A model generated the notes under the pieces. It searched no databases, was not told the origin of the DNA, and was given only the letters and a program-made list of their open reading frames with translations. This document shows, one piece after another, positions 42,658 through 51,748 of a DNA stretch of 64,000 nucleotides. The first letter of the stretch is position 1; each line of letters begins with the position of its first letter. The translations under genes were made by a program, and so were the position numbers. The stretch is from positions 1 to 64,000 of the forward strand of contig NZ_KB905705.1 in the NCBI RefSeq assembly GCF_000380985.1, written 5' to 3'. This DNA is from Proteiniphilum acetatigenes DSM 18083 (lineage in GTDB: Bacteria > Bacteroidota > Bacteroidia > Bacteroidales > Dysgonomonadaceae).

Positions 42658-45501
42658 TTATTGCTGACAGAGACAGGAGACCAGATTCCGGTCGCCATAA
42701 GCATTATCCACACGGGCTACATTGACCCAGAACTTGTTCTCGGCCACGAACGGCAGCGGGTAAGCAGCTTTAGTACGAGGATAAGCATGCTTCCAGTCGT
42801 CGGCAGTGATCTCATATTGGGGGTGCGGCGCATTCACCAGCACATTATCCTCCGCCGAATATTCACCACGCGAAACCTCTATGATCTCTTCGTGGATCTG
42901 GTTCATCACAGACACGAAACGATCCAACTCGGCCAGGCTCTCACTTTCAGTTGGTTCTATCATCAGTGTACCATGCACGGGGAAAGAGAGCGTAGGGGCA
43001 TGATAACCGTAATCGATCAGACGCTTGGCGATATCGGTCTCGGTAATGCCTGATACCTCTTTCAGGCCGCGGCACTCAAGGATAAGTTCATGCCCTACTC
43101 TTCCTCTGGCACCACGATATACAATACCATAAGAGTCCTTCAGTTTCTCCGCCACATAATTAGCACTAAGGATAGCGGCTTCAGTAGCTTCTTTCAGTCC
43201 TTCAGCTCCCATCATACGGATATAGGCATAGGTGATTTCTGTCACACCCGCACTGCCGTAAGCTGCTCCCGAAACAGTGTTCTTGTCAGTCGACATAGTC
43301 ACCGGATGTCCGGGCAGAAAAGGTACAAGGTGTTCGGCCACGCAGATAGGCCCTACACCGGGTCCTCCTCCTCCATGAGGAATGGCGAACGTTTTATGCA
43401 GGTTGAGATGGCACACATCGGCGCCGATAGTACCGGGATTAGTCAATCCCACCTGTGCATTCATATTGGCGCCGTCCATATAGACCTGTCCGCCCGCTTC
43501 GTGTATCAGACGGCACATCTCCCTGATTTCCGTCTCGAAGATGCCGTGCGTCGACGGATAGGTGATCATATAGGCTGCCAGGTCGTCTTTGTACTGATCT
43601 ACTTTGGCCCGCAGATCATCCATATCCACATTCCCGTTAGCATCACTGGCAACCGTCACCGGCTTAAATCCGGCCTGTACTGCACTGGCGGGATTGGTTC
43701 CATGCGCCGATGCGGGGATCAACACCACCTTGCGATGCCCCTCGCCATTGCTTTCGAGGTAGCTGGCAATGGTGATCAGTCCGGCATATTCACCTGCCGC
43801 TCCCGAATTGGGTTGAAGGCTGGTGGCGGCGAATCCTGTGATCTCAGCCAGCATCTCTTCCAGTTCACTGATCATCTGCGTATATCCTGCCACCTGTTCT
43901 AACGGTGCGAAGGGGTGGATGCGCTGAAAGCCGGCAAGTCCCAACGGCAACAATTCAGAAGCCGCATTCAGCTTCATGGTACATGAGCCGAGAGAGATCA
44001 TGGAATGCGCCAGCGAGATATCTTTCCGTTCGAGCCGCTTGATATAACGCATCAGTTCCGTTTCAGTATGATAGCTGTTGAAAGTGGGATGAGTAAGGAA
44101 ATCGGATTTCCTGAGTTGTGACTCTTTCAAGGTGCTCTTTGCGGGTAACTCTTCGAGCAGGTAAACCTTCGAACTGCCTGCTGTCATGGCGAATGCGGCC
44201 AGCAGTTCATGTACCCGGTAAGGATTGGTAGTTTCATCGATACTGATCCCTACCTCGCCGCTTTCGAAGTAACGCAGGTTGATACTGCGAATTTCGGTAT
44301 TATCACGGATATCCTGTACCGATATACCCTCGGGCAGACGGATCTTGAGCGTATCAAAATAGCTGCTGTTTAATTGCTTATAACCCATCTCCTTCAATTC
44401 CTCACTTACATGGGAGGCGATGGAGTGAATGCGGCGGGCAATATTTTTGAGTCCTTCCGGTCCATGGTAGACGGCGTAGAAGGAAGACATAGTAGCCAGC
44501 AGAGCCTGCGCCGTACAGATATTGGAAGTGGCTTTTTCACGTTTGATATGCTGTTCACGCGTCTGTAACGCCATGCGAAGCGCCTCCCTGCCATAGGCAT
44601 CTTTGGAGATGCCGATGATACGCCCCGGTATGAAGCGTTTGTACTCATCGCGGGTGGCAAAGAATGCGGCGGACGGTCCTCCGTAGAACATAGGGATACC
44701 GAAACGCTGGCTGCTTCCGAAAGCAATGTCGGCACCCCATTCACCCGGAGGAATAAGTAATGTGAGCGCCATCAGATCGGTGGCTACAGCCACTTTGCAC
44801 TCAATCTTGTGTGCCCTTTCAGTGAAGTCAGTATAATCCTCTGCATTTCCGTCGCTATTGGGATATTGAATGATAGCGCCAAAAAAGGGTTTATCGAAAG
44901 TGACAGTTTTATAATCACCAACAACTACTTCTATTCCTGCATAATACATCCTTGTCTTAAGCACCGCTAATGTTTGAGGAAAGATGTTCTCATCCACAAA
45001 CAGCGTTTCCACCCCGTTTTTCACCTGCTCACGGCTGCGCAACCCATACATCATCGTGGCTGCTTCGGCAGCCGCAGTAGCTTCATCCAACAACGAACTA
45101 TTAGCCAGCGGCAATGCGGTAAGTTCGCTTACTACCGTTTGAAAGTTAAGCAATGCCTCCAGCCGTCCCTGTGATATCTCGGCCTGATAGGGTGTATAAG
45201 AGGTATACCATACCGGATTTTCAAAGACATTCCGGTAAATCACTGCAGGAGTAACGGTATCATACCAACCCATACCGATATAAGAAGTGTAGATGTTATT
45301 CAGTGATGCAATATGAGCAATCTCTTCAGCATACTCATGTTCCGACAATGCCCTGGGTAAAGAAAGAGGCTCTGTCAAACGGATATCTGAAGGAATTGTC
45401 TGATCGATCAGTTTATCCATTGAAGAGAGGTCGATTGCTTCGAGCATTTTCTGTTTATCAGCCTCGGTAATACCGATATGTCGGTTTTTAAATTGTTCCA
45501 T
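42658..45501 (-). CDS. gcvP: Glycine dehydrogenase (decarboxylating), single-chain P-protein
   Basis: A 947-residue P-protein of the glycine cleavage system. It decarboxylates glycine on PLP and passes the aminomethyl group to GcvH. The two homologous halves of the fused type are both present: N-terminal MEQFKNRHIGITEADKQKML..., and the C-terminal half with the PLP lysine in HLNLHKTFAIPHGGGGPG (roughly residue 700). Fully sized (E. coli 957). The start at 45501 is chosen six codons inside the longest frame because it gives the conserved N-terminus. gcvT and gcvH are not adjacent, so the system is split in this genome. Confidence 0.97.
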   Translation of the reverse strand: MEQFKNRHIGITEADKQKMLEAIDLSSMDKLIDQTIPSDIRLTEPLSLPRALSEHEYAEEIAHIASLNNIYTSYIGMGWYDTVTPAVIYRNVFENPVWYTSYTPYQAEISQGRLEALLNFQTVVSELTALPLANSSLLDEATAAAEAATMMYGLRSREQVKNGVETLFVDENIFPQTLAVLKTRMYYAGIEVVVGDYKTVTFDKPFFGAIIQYPNSDGNAEDYTDFTERAHKIECKVAVATDLMALTLLIPPGEWGADIAFGSSQRFGIPMFYGGPSAAFFATRDEYKRFIPGRIIGISKDAYGREALRMALQTREQHIKREKATSNICTAQALLATMSSFYAVYHGPEGLKNIARRIHSIASHVSEELKEMGYKQLNSSYFDTLKIRLPEGISVQDIRDNTEIRSINLRYFESGEVGISIDETTNPYRVHELLAAFAMTAGSSKVYLLEELPAKSTLKESQLRKSDFLTHPTFNSYHTETELMRYIKRLERKDISLAHSMISLGSCTMKLNAASELLPLGLAGFQRIHPFAPLEQVAGYTQMISELEEMLAEITGFAATSLQPNSGAAGEYAGLITIASYLESNGEGHRKVVLIPASAHGTNPASAVQAGFKPVTVASDANGNVDMDDLRAKVDQYKDDLAAYMITYPSTHGIFETEIREMCRLIHEAGGQVYMDGANMNAQVGLTNPGTIGADVCHLNLHKTFAIPHGGGGPGVGPICVAEHLVPFLPGHPVTMSTDKNTVSGAAYGSAGVTEITYAYIRMMGAEGLKEATEAAILSANYVAEKLKDSYGIVYRGARGRVGHELILECRGLKEVSGITETDIAKRLIDYGYHAPTLSFPVHGTLMIEPTESESLAELDRFVSVMNQIHEEIIEVSRGEYSAEDNVLVNAPHPQYEITADDWKHAYPRTKAAYPLPFVAENKFWVNVARVDNAYGDRNLVSCLCQQ

Positions 45502-45625
45502 TTTTATCATAACGCGCACTAGGGGTAAATTTCTTATTATTGATCTTTTTTCTCTTCAGGACACGTGGAAAAATTCCACGTAAAAAAATCGGCCGGGGGA
45601 TACATTGCACAAACCGACTATAATC

Positions 45626-46273
45626 TTATTGCCCGACGAAAGGGTTATTCTTTTTTTCAAATCCGATGGTAGTGACAGGACCGTGTCCGGAATAGACCAA
45701 CGTACTGTTGGGTAGGGTAAACATCTTGGTTTCAATACTGTTTACCAGATCCTCATAGCTTCCCCGCGGCAGGTCTGTTCTTCCCACGCCGGCATAAAAG
45801 AGCAGGTCTCCGCCGAATATACAACCCTCCGCTTCGTGATAGAATACTACACTGCCGGGCGAATGGCCCGGAGTATGAAACACTTTCAGCGATTGGTTCC
45901 CGAAAGTGATTGTATCGCCTTCGTTCAGATAATTACCGATCTCCGGCCTAAAATCGGCGTTACCGCCCGGCAATCCGAATACCTGCATCTGGGCGGCTAT
46001 ATCTTCCAACAGGAAGAGATCGTCGGGATGGCATTGCACCTTAAGCCCGTATTGAGAGGCGAGCAGATTGATCCCAAATATATGATCAAAATGCAGGTGA
46101 GTATTCAACAGATGTTTTACCTTAAAGTTATTGTCGATCAAATAACTGAGTAACAACTCTTTTTCATCGGGATAAAAAGGGGCGGGATCAATTACGACAC
46201 ACTCCCTGGTCTCGTCAGACAACACGTATGTGTTTACTCCCAACGGATTGAATTCAAATGTTTTTATATTCAT
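45626..46273 (-). CDS. Glyoxalase II-like metallo-beta-lactamase-fold hydrolase
   Basis: A 215-residue MBL-fold hydrolase starting MNIKTFEFNPLGVNTYVL, with the metal motif THLHFDH (58-64), then HTPGHSPGSVVFYH and GGDLLFYAGVGRTDLPRGS. This is the short hydroxyacylglutathione-hydrolase-like type widespread in bacteria without glutathione; the real substrate may be another thioester or a persulfide. No signal peptide. It is followed 117 bases upstream on the minus strand by gcvP, but separate control is likely. A -7 box lies at 46334-46341. Confidence 0.87.
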   Translation of the reverse strand: MNIKTFEFNPLGVNTYVLSDETRECVVIDPAPFYPDEKELLLSYLIDNNFKVKHLLNTHLHFDHIFGINLLASQYGLKVQCHPDDLFLLEDIAAQMQVFGLPGGNADFRPEIGNYLNEGDTITFGNQSLKVFHTPGHSPGSVVFYHEAEGCIFGGDLLFYAGVGRTDLPRGSYEDLVNSIETKMFTLPNSTLVYSGHGPVTTIGFEKKNNPFVGQ

Positions 46274-46333
46274 TTTGCTACAGTCTTATCGGGAAAGAAT
46301 CAGTACCTTTTCCCGTGGTATTTTCATTTATCA

Positions 46334-46341
46334 CAAAAATA
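46334..46341 (-). promoter_or_regulatory. -7 box for the glyoxalase II-like gene
   Basis: Minus-strand TATTTTTG matches TAnnTTTG, 61 bases before the start codon. Confidence 0.45.
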
Positions 46342-46388
46342 ACGCTTTCTTTTGGATTTACAGAAAATCGCGAGGAATCATTCAATTA

Positions 46389-46462
46389 CATTAGTCGTTT
46401 TGAGTCGCCTTCACTCCCCGATTGTTAATTCCTACAGTGCCAAAGTTCAATTCAACTTAACG
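46389..46462 (+). repeat. Dispersed intergenic hairpin element, copy f (partly decayed)
   Basis: Begins TTAGTCGTTTTGAGTCGCC like copy b, then CAAAGTTCAATTCAACTTAACG; the core and last arm are degenerate. Its CTTAACG carries the TAA stop (minus strand) of rsmG. Confidence 0.55.
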
Positions 46463-47075
46463 GGACATACACCAATTTTTTTGTCTGGAAAAACGGTTCG
46501 GAAAAGTAATCCGACAGAGAAACCAACTCCGCGACCTGTCGGAAAGGATGCAACTCCGCCGTAAGATCTCCCCCTTTCAGACAGATAATTCCATTAGGCA
46601 AGGCGTTCATCTGTTCCGATGAAATATTTTTACGTGTGATCCTGACAAGTTCGGGCAGCGGCATCACCGCCCGGCTCACAATAAAGTGGAATTTCCTTTT
46701 TTCATCCTCCACACGTGCGTGCACTGTTTCTATATTCTTCAACCCCACCGCTTCGGAGATCTCTTTTGCGACCTTCACTTTCTTGCCGATACTGTCAAGC
46801 AGTACGAACTGTACATCGGGAAAGAAAATGGCCAGTGGGATACCCGGAAATCCACCTCCCGTACCCACATCCATAATGGCAGAACCCGGAGTAAAACGGA
46901 TATACCGGGCAATAGCCAGAGAGTGCAGCACGTGATGCGGATAGAGATTATGGATATCCTTGCGGGAGATTACATTGATTTTGGCATTCCAGTCGGTATA
47001 AAGATCGGACAGTGCTTCGAACTGCTGCTTCTGCTGTGCAGTAAGCGACGGAAAATAGGTTTCGATACTCTTCAC
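46452..47075 (-). CDS. rsmG: 16S rRNA (guanine-N7) methyltransferase RsmG
   Basis: A 207-residue RsmG (GidB), which methylates N7 of G527 in 16S rRNA using SAM. Motif I is AIMDVGTGGGFPGIPLAIFFPDVQFVLLDSIGKKVKV, preceded by the NVISRKDIHNLYPHHVLHSL segment typical of the family. Translation starts at GTG (47075), whose G is also the last base of the upstream gene's TAG stop (TAGTG), so the two are coupled. Loss of RsmG gives low-level streptomycin resistance in other bacteria. The stop codon lies within a dispersed hairpin element. Confidence 0.95.
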   Translation of the reverse strand: MKSIETYFPSLTAQQKQQFEALSDLYTDWNAKINVISRKDIHNLYPHHVLHSLAIARYIRFTPGSAIMDVGTGGGFPGIPLAIFFPDVQFVLLDSIGKKVKVAKEISEAVGLKNIETVHARVEDEKRKFHFIVSRAVMPLPELVRITRKNISSEQMNALPNGIICLKGGDLTAELHPFRQVAELVSLSDYFSEPFFQTKKLVYVPLS

Positions 47076-47980
47076 TATAAATCGGCTAATTTAGCGGCAA
47101 TACTGTTCTCCCTCAACAAGGGGAATATCATCTCGTAAGGGATAAACACCTGCGGTGCATCCAATTGGTAAGCCGAATATTCACCCTTGTTGTAGGTATA
47201 AATAATCCCTTTATCGGTCAGTAAAAAGTTTTGGTTAGGCACAATCTCACGCACCCCGAAGAAACCGATATCTTCCAGTTCTTCCACGCTTTCCGCGCCT
47301 GTCTGTTCCAGTAAAGATGCGATAATAAGACGCTGAAGAGCTGTATCGTATCCGGCATTAAAGATATCATTCTCGGTGACTTGTCTGCCTGTATTCAGAT
47401 TCAGTACATAATTGCGGTAGGAGTCGTAAGATGCTGCTCCTCCCTTGTTATTGGATTGTTTCACCTGGAATGCAAGGACTCCGTGATGATTGTATACAAT
47501 GGAATCGGAGAGACTTTCGTAGTAGGAATAGAAAAAATCTTCGGTATAATGTTCGCTGTCGGCGACATCGATACCTGTGATGAGATTGTTAAGCTCCCGG
47601 ATTTCATCCGCACTTTCCCGGTAGGTTTGTGCATCGGCAGTGTAGTTTTCGATGTAATTCCGTACATAAGCCTGTATAGCATCAGGCGGCGCCAAAGTAT
47701 CATACGGTGCACCGAACGTATTCCGGATAAAGAATTGCTGTAATATATCCAGATTCATTTTACCGCTGCTGACGGGATAAATAAAATCCACCTCTATATT
47801 ACAATAAGGATTTGCCGTATCCCCGTCGAGATGGTGCCGGGCAACCAGACTGATAGTATCGAACTCAACGTTATTCTCCGCTCTGAACATGCTCCTGCCC
47901 CCCTGCTGGTTGCAGGAGATGAAAAACAGCAATGCAACCAGGGATAGCAAGACAGCTAATATTCTATGATACACCCCCAT
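47075..47980 (-). CDS. DUF3298 domain lipoprotein (RsiV-like), paralog 2
   Basis: A 301-residue lipoprotein, paralogous to the one at 20562-21431. Lipobox LLFFISC (lipidated Cys about 24), DUF4163-like half with DTISLVARHHLDGDTANPYCNIEVDFIYPV, and DUF3298 half with GGAASYDSYRNYVLNLNTGR, NQNFLLTDKGIIYTYNKGEYSAYQ and a VFIPYEMIFPLL end. Both copies share the order Tyr-rich linker, EVDF(I/T)YPV, NYxxxYx and final 'PYxE(I/L)xxLL'. The start at 47980 fits the lipobox; a longer frame to 48112 would read through the cydB terminator and the -7 box. Overlaps rsmG by one base. Confidence 0.82.
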   Translation of the reverse strand: MGVYHRILAVLLSLVALLFFISCNQQGGRSMFRAENNVEFDTISLVARHHLDGDTANPYCNIEVDFIYPVSSGKMNLDILQQFFIRNTFGAPYDTLAPPDAIQAYVRNYIENYTADAQTYRESADEIRELNNLITGIDVADSEHYTEDFFYSYYESLSDSIVYNHHGVLAFQVKQSNNKGGAASYDSYRNYVLNLNTGRQVTENDIFNAGYDTALQRLIIASLLEQTGAESVEELEDIGFFGVREIVPNQNFLLTDKGIIYTYNKGEYSAYQLDAPQVFIPYEMIFPLLRENSIAAKLADL

Positions 47981-48007
47981 AACGAAAGACTTTAAAAATA
48001 ACAGGTA

Positions 48008-48015
48008 CAAAAATA
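48008..48015 (-). promoter_or_regulatory. -7 box for the DUF3298-rsmG unit
   Basis: Minus-strand TATTTTTG matches TAnnTTTG, 28 bases before the chosen start. It supports that start over the longer frame. Confidence 0.5.
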
Positions 48016-48062
48016 CATATTTTATCGGGAATACCCCTTGCCGGCTTCTACTTTTTACAAAT

Positions 48063-48095
48063 AAATGAGGATACGGGCTATCCGTATCCTCATTT
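48063..48095 (-). terminator. Terminator after cydAB
   Basis: A perfect 14-bp inverted repeat (AAATGAGGATACGG / CCGTATCCTCATTT) with a 5-base loop, 39 bases past the cydB stop. The T run after it is weak. Confidence 0.75.
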
Positions 48096-48133
48096 ATACG
48101 TCGAAAATTCATCTATCCTAAAAATTTCGACTA

Positions 48134-49288
48134 TCAATAAGTGTGTCCGTCGGACTCCAGATCGTCCAGGTTCAGTTTCTTTTTCTCCAGCGCTCTCCAT
48201 GCATAGAATATGTAGGCAATCACGAACGGCACAAGAAGCGAAACTACCGCCATCGCCGAAAGCGTAAAATAGCTCGATGAAGAGTTTTGCAGGGTAAGTG
48301 AACTCTGCGGATCTACCGAAGAAGGATAATAAGCGGTATTGTTATAACCGGCTACGAGCAGGAGCATGGTCACGGTCACAATAGTACCTGCACCGGCGAA
48401 CCAGATTCCTTTTTTAAAGCCCGCATTGAAAACTGTATTGAAAATACCATACAGAACGGCCAATACTCCCAGCACAAAGAGTACCAGTACAATCGGCATA
48501 TCGATGAAATTATGAAGGTATTTCATCTTCTCCATATATATCACTTTTGTTTCAGGATTCACAGCATAGCCTTCAGCGACCAGCGTCCAGATCAAAAAGA
48601 CGAGGAAGAAAACCACAAAAGGTATTCCGTTATATAGGGTAAATTTACGGGATCTGTTTTCGAGTACCTCATGATCGAGCCGGCTCACAAAGAAGAGGCT
48701 TGCCATGGTACGGGCAAGGAAGAGTATTGCCAACCCGAGACTCAGATTTCTCACATTTGCCAATAACTCAAGCCCGTGAAGCGGATTCTGCCACTGGCTG
48801 ATGGTAAAGCCTGAGGTACCCAGCCCGGCAATATTCCCTTTGCCGACTGTAAATTCCGATCCGGTAAAGAAAGAGGCTACCACCACGCCCAGCAGGAAGG
48901 TAGCCAGTACACCATTGAGAAACAGGAACGCGCGATAGGTTTTCGGGCCGAAAATATTCCCCGGCTTGGACTGGTATTCGTAGGATATAGCTTGTAATAC
49001 AAAACAGAACAGCAAAATCATCCATGCCCAGTAAGCACCTCCGAAGCTGGTCGAGTAAAACAGGGGAAACGACGCAAAGAAGGCGCCTCCGAAAACAACC
49101 AGCGTAGTAAAGGTATATTCCCATTTGCGTCCGAGCGCATTGATAAGAAGTTTCTTCTCCTCTTCTTTCCTCGCGAGAGAGTTCAACATGGACTGGCCCC
49201 CCTGTACAAAAAGCAGGAATACCAGTATTCCGCCAAGAAGCGACATTACAAACCACCAGTATTTCTGTAGAAAGTCGTAAGTTATCAT
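48134..49288 (-). CDS. cydB: Cytochrome bd oxidase subunit II
   Basis: A 384-residue CydB. Its many hydrophobic helices fit the CydA partner fold (FLQKYWWFVMSLLGGILVFLLFVQGGQSML at the start, and later GLALYL...-type segments). With CydA it forms the bd-type quinol oxidase, which reduces oxygen to water without proton pumping and protects from low oxygen levels in anaerobes ('nanaerobic' growth in Bacteroidetes). The gap to cydA is 39 bases, and the two are clearly one operon. It ends before a strong terminator. No small CydX-like gene is seen. Confidence 0.92.
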   Translation of the reverse strand: MITYDFLQKYWWFVMSLLGGILVFLLFVQGGQSMLNSLARKEEEKKLLINALGRKWEYTFTTLVVFGGAFFASFPLFYSTSFGGAYWAWMILLFCFVLQAISYEYQSKPGNIFGPKTYRAFLFLNGVLATFLLGVVVASFFTGSEFTVGKGNIAGLGTSGFTISQWQNPLHGLELLANVRNLSLGLAILFLARTMASLFFVSRLDHEVLENRSRKFTLYNGIPFVVFFLVFLIWTLVAEGYAVNPETKVIYMEKMKYLHNFIDMPIVLVLFVLGVLAVLYGIFNTVFNAGFKKGIWFAGAGTIVTVTMLLLVAGYNNTAYYPSSVDPQSSLTLQNSSSSYFTLSAMAVVSLLVPFVIAYIFYAWRALEKKKLNLDDLESDGHTY

Positions 49289-49327
49289 TGTTTTTATCTT
49301 TTAGTCTGTTTAAACCATGTAATAAGA

Positions 49328-50890
49328 TCAGGCTTCTTCTCCGGGAACAGGATCCGGCCCTTTTTTGATCTGTTTTACCATAATAGCCACCTCTGCGATC
49401 AACATTCCCGTAAACAATACCGTGAAAATGATAAATGTAGTAATAATATTGCCGGCAGATATTGCGGATGCAGCCATCTGTACCGGGAGGATATCCTGGA
49501 TAGTCCATGGCTGTCGTCCTACTTCCGCCACTATCCATCCTGCCTGACCGGCGATAAAGGGCAGGGGTATGCTCCACAGCGCTACATATTGCAGCCATTT
49601 CGTGTCACGCAAATCTTTCTTATAGATGAAATAGAGCACAATCGTAAAAAATAAAATAGAATAGAGTCCTATTATCACCATAATGCGGAAACTATAGAAA
49701 GTAAGGGGCACGTCCGGGATCAGGTCTTCCCCGGTTTCAAGATAACCGTACCCGAAATGTGCGTAATTTTCCTTGAGGATGGCTTCGTGATTGGCGGCAT
49801 CGGCGTCACGTCCTTCCGCCTTTGCCGTCTGGTAATCGGCCAGCGCCTGGAGGGCAACCTTCCCGCGGGCTTTCCTCTCTTCAAAGGAGAGGGCAGTAGC
49901 GCCGTCCTGAAGCGTATAACCTCCATCCACAAGGTCTTTGATTCCTGGCACGAACGCGTTCATGTTCCTGTATCCCAGGAACGACAATAGTTTGGGTATC
50001 TCCAGCTTAAAGATAAAGGGATCCACATCATCGTCATGATCCTGTTTAGCCGGGTTCAGCATTCCTATCGCTACCAATCCGGCACCCTCTTTCCCTTCAT
50101 AGAGGCCTTCCATTGCAGCCAGTTTCATTGGTTGTTTCTGTGACACCTCATAAGCCGAGCCATCACCGGTAACTGCCAGCATTACAAAAGCAACCAGCCC
50201 GACTATGGTACCGACCTTTACACTTTTCAGGGCAAAATCTATATGTCTCTTTTTCAGCAGGTACCAGGCAGAGACACCCACCACAAAACCGGCTCCGATA
50301 GCCCAACTGGAATAGATGGCATGCAGGAATTTATTATATGCCACAGGAGAAAGCACCACAGCCCAGAAATCGACCATTTCATTCCGTACCGTCTCGGGGT
50401 TGAACTCCATCCCGACAGGGTATTGCATCCAGGCGTTGGCGACCAGGATCCAGAAAGCAGATAAAGTAGCACCGGTAAACACTAACCAGGTAGAGGCAAG
50501 GTGCACTTTCTTGCTCACCCTGTTCCATCCGAAAAACATGACGGAAATAAATGTGGCTTCCATAAAAAATGCAAGGATCCCTTCAATGGCGAGGGGAGCA
50601 CCGAAAATATCACCCACGAACCAACTGTAGTTCGACCAGTTGGTACCGAACTGAAACTCCAGGATAATACCTGTAGCGACACCGATCGCAAAGTTGATAC
50701 CGAAGATCTTTTGCCAGAACTTGGTGACATTTTTCCATTTTACATCTCCCGTCCTCACGTACATGGTTTCCATGAGGGCCATAATAAGCGCCAGCCCAAT
50801 AGTGAGCGGGACAAATATCCAGTGATAGCCGGCAGTGAGAGCGAATTGTGCTCTCGACCAATTGACTGTAGACACACTTAATAGATCCAT
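49328..50890 (-). CDS. cydA: Cytochrome bd oxidase subunit I
   Basis: A 520-residue CydA carrying the hemes b558, b595 and d. The N-terminal helix has the conserved His (H23, GYHWIFVPLTIGL), and AGWIVAEVGRQPWTIQD is the GRQPW signature close to the heme/quinol site. The Q-loop region (about 240-400) is lengthened compared with short-loop forms, with a KAEGRDADAANHEAILKENY stretch. The start at 50890 (MDLLSVSTVNWSRAQFAL) is the family start; an upstream in-frame codon 18 residues earlier is unlikely. Upstream of it there is no DUF4492 gene, which often precedes cydA in Bacteroidetes. Confidence 0.96.
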   Translation of the reverse strand: MDLLSVSTVNWSRAQFALTAGYHWIFVPLTIGLALIMALMETMYVRTGDVKWKNVTKFWQKIFGINFAIGVATGIILEFQFGTNWSNYSWFVGDIFGAPLAIEGILAFFMEATFISVMFFGWNRVSKKVHLASTWLVFTGATLSAFWILVANAWMQYPVGMEFNPETVRNEMVDFWAVVLSPVAYNKFLHAIYSSWAIGAGFVVGVSAWYLLKKRHIDFALKSVKVGTIVGLVAFVMLAVTGDGSAYEVSQKQPMKLAAMEGLYEGKEGAGLVAIGMLNPAKQDHDDDVDPFIFKLEIPKLLSFLGYRNMNAFVPGIKDLVDGGYTLQDGATALSFEERKARGKVALQALADYQTAKAEGRDADAANHEAILKENYAHFGYGYLETGEDLIPDVPLTFYSFRIMVIIGLYSILFFTIVLYFIYKKDLRDTKWLQYVALWSIPLPFIAGQAGWIVAEVGRQPWTIQDILPVQMAASAISAGNIITTFIIFTVLFTGMLIAEVAIMVKQIKKGPDPVPGEEA

Positions 50891-51056
50891 AAATTTTGAA
50901 TATTTAATCTTGGTTATTCCATTGACAGCGCCTGCTCGTAGCATTCACAACACATCTACGGCGCTTTTTGTGATTTTTAAATGAATAAGCTTTGTCTATT
51001 TCTCTCTTCCATGCATTGGTTGTTGTGTCCGAAGACACCCCAAGCATTATACGAAC

Positions 51057-51365
51057 CTAAGCCTGCCCTATTCCCCCTATGGGTGGCAGAAAACCGGGAT
51101 CGTTCTGGATCCTGATCGCCCCATTCTGCTGTTCAAATTTATCGATATTATCTTTTAACGCCATCAGCAACCTCTTCGCATGTTCAGGCGTGAGTATGAT
51201 TCTCGATTTGACTTTCGCCTTGGGCACACCCGGGACAATACGGACAAAATCAACAACAAATTCCGACGTGGAATGCGATATAATTGCCAGGTTGGAGTAA
51301 ATCCCCTGTGCAATTTCATCACTCAATTCAATCTGTATTTCGTTGTTCTTATTGAAATTTTCCAT
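51057..51365 (-). CDS. DUF3467 family protein
   Basis: A 102-residue small soluble protein. The central part (EIAQGIYSNLAIISHSTSEFVVDFVRIVPGVPKAKVKSRIILTPEHAKRLLMALKDNIDKFE) is the DUF3467 signature, and the C-terminus is Pro/Gly-rich. In many Bacteroidetes its gene sits between rpoC and rpsL; here it stands alone upstream of cydA, 167 bases away. The function is unknown, and its usual company suggests a link to transcription or translation machinery. Confidence 0.85.
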   Translation of the reverse strand: MENFNKNNEIQIELSDEIAQGIYSNLAIISHSTSEFVVDFVRIVPGVPKAKVKSRIILTPEHAKRLLMALKDNIDKFEQQNGAIRIQNDPGFLPPIGGIGQA

Positions 51366-51490
51366 TATTTGACTGTGAATTTAATAACTCTGGCACATAA
51401 TATAACCGTTTGGATACGTAGAAATGCAGTGTATGCCTGATTATCAAACAAACAGCGCTTTTCTTTTTATTAGGGATGGAAAAATCCCGG

Positions 51491-51570
51491 TGAACATTTT
51501 CGTTAAGCAATATGAACAGAAGACAAGCTTGCTTGGATTATGTCGTCATTGCGAGAAAATGTCTGATGAA
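51491..51570 (-). repeat. Dispersed intergenic hairpin element, copy g
   Basis: On the minus strand: arms GACATTTTC and CGAAAATGTTC, core CAAGC-AA-GCTTG, and GCTTAACGAAAATGTTCACC. It is a short-form copy in reverse orientation. The rest of the gap 51366-51748 has only the hairpin below. Confidence 0.65.
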
Positions 51571-51616
51571 ATTGAACTATTAAAATAGTTTAAACAAAGA
51601 AACTTAATTTTCTTCA

Positions 51617-51658
51617 ATCTACAAAAGAAAAGAAGAAAATTCTTTCCTTTTTGTAGAT
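51617..51658 (-). terminator. Possible terminator of ald
   Basis: ATCTACAAAA and TTTTGTAGAT form an inverted repeat about 90 bases past the ald stop, with a second inner pairing (AAGAA/TTCTT). No clear T run follows. Confidence 0.35.
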
Positions 51659-51748
51659 CTATTCATCAACTACAGATTAGCCAAATATCACATTGAAGAA
51701 TCATCGGAATAATTTTCTATTTTCCGGGCAGAAGATATTCTGTATTCC

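Noticed and set aside
43090-43902. 270-codon frame antisense to gcvP
   Set aside because: Shadow of a highly conserved enzyme gene; no independent signal.
48768-49598. 276-codon minus-strand frame across the cydA-cydB junction
   Set aside because: It overlaps both cyd genes in another frame and has Arg/Gly/Tyr-rich noise.
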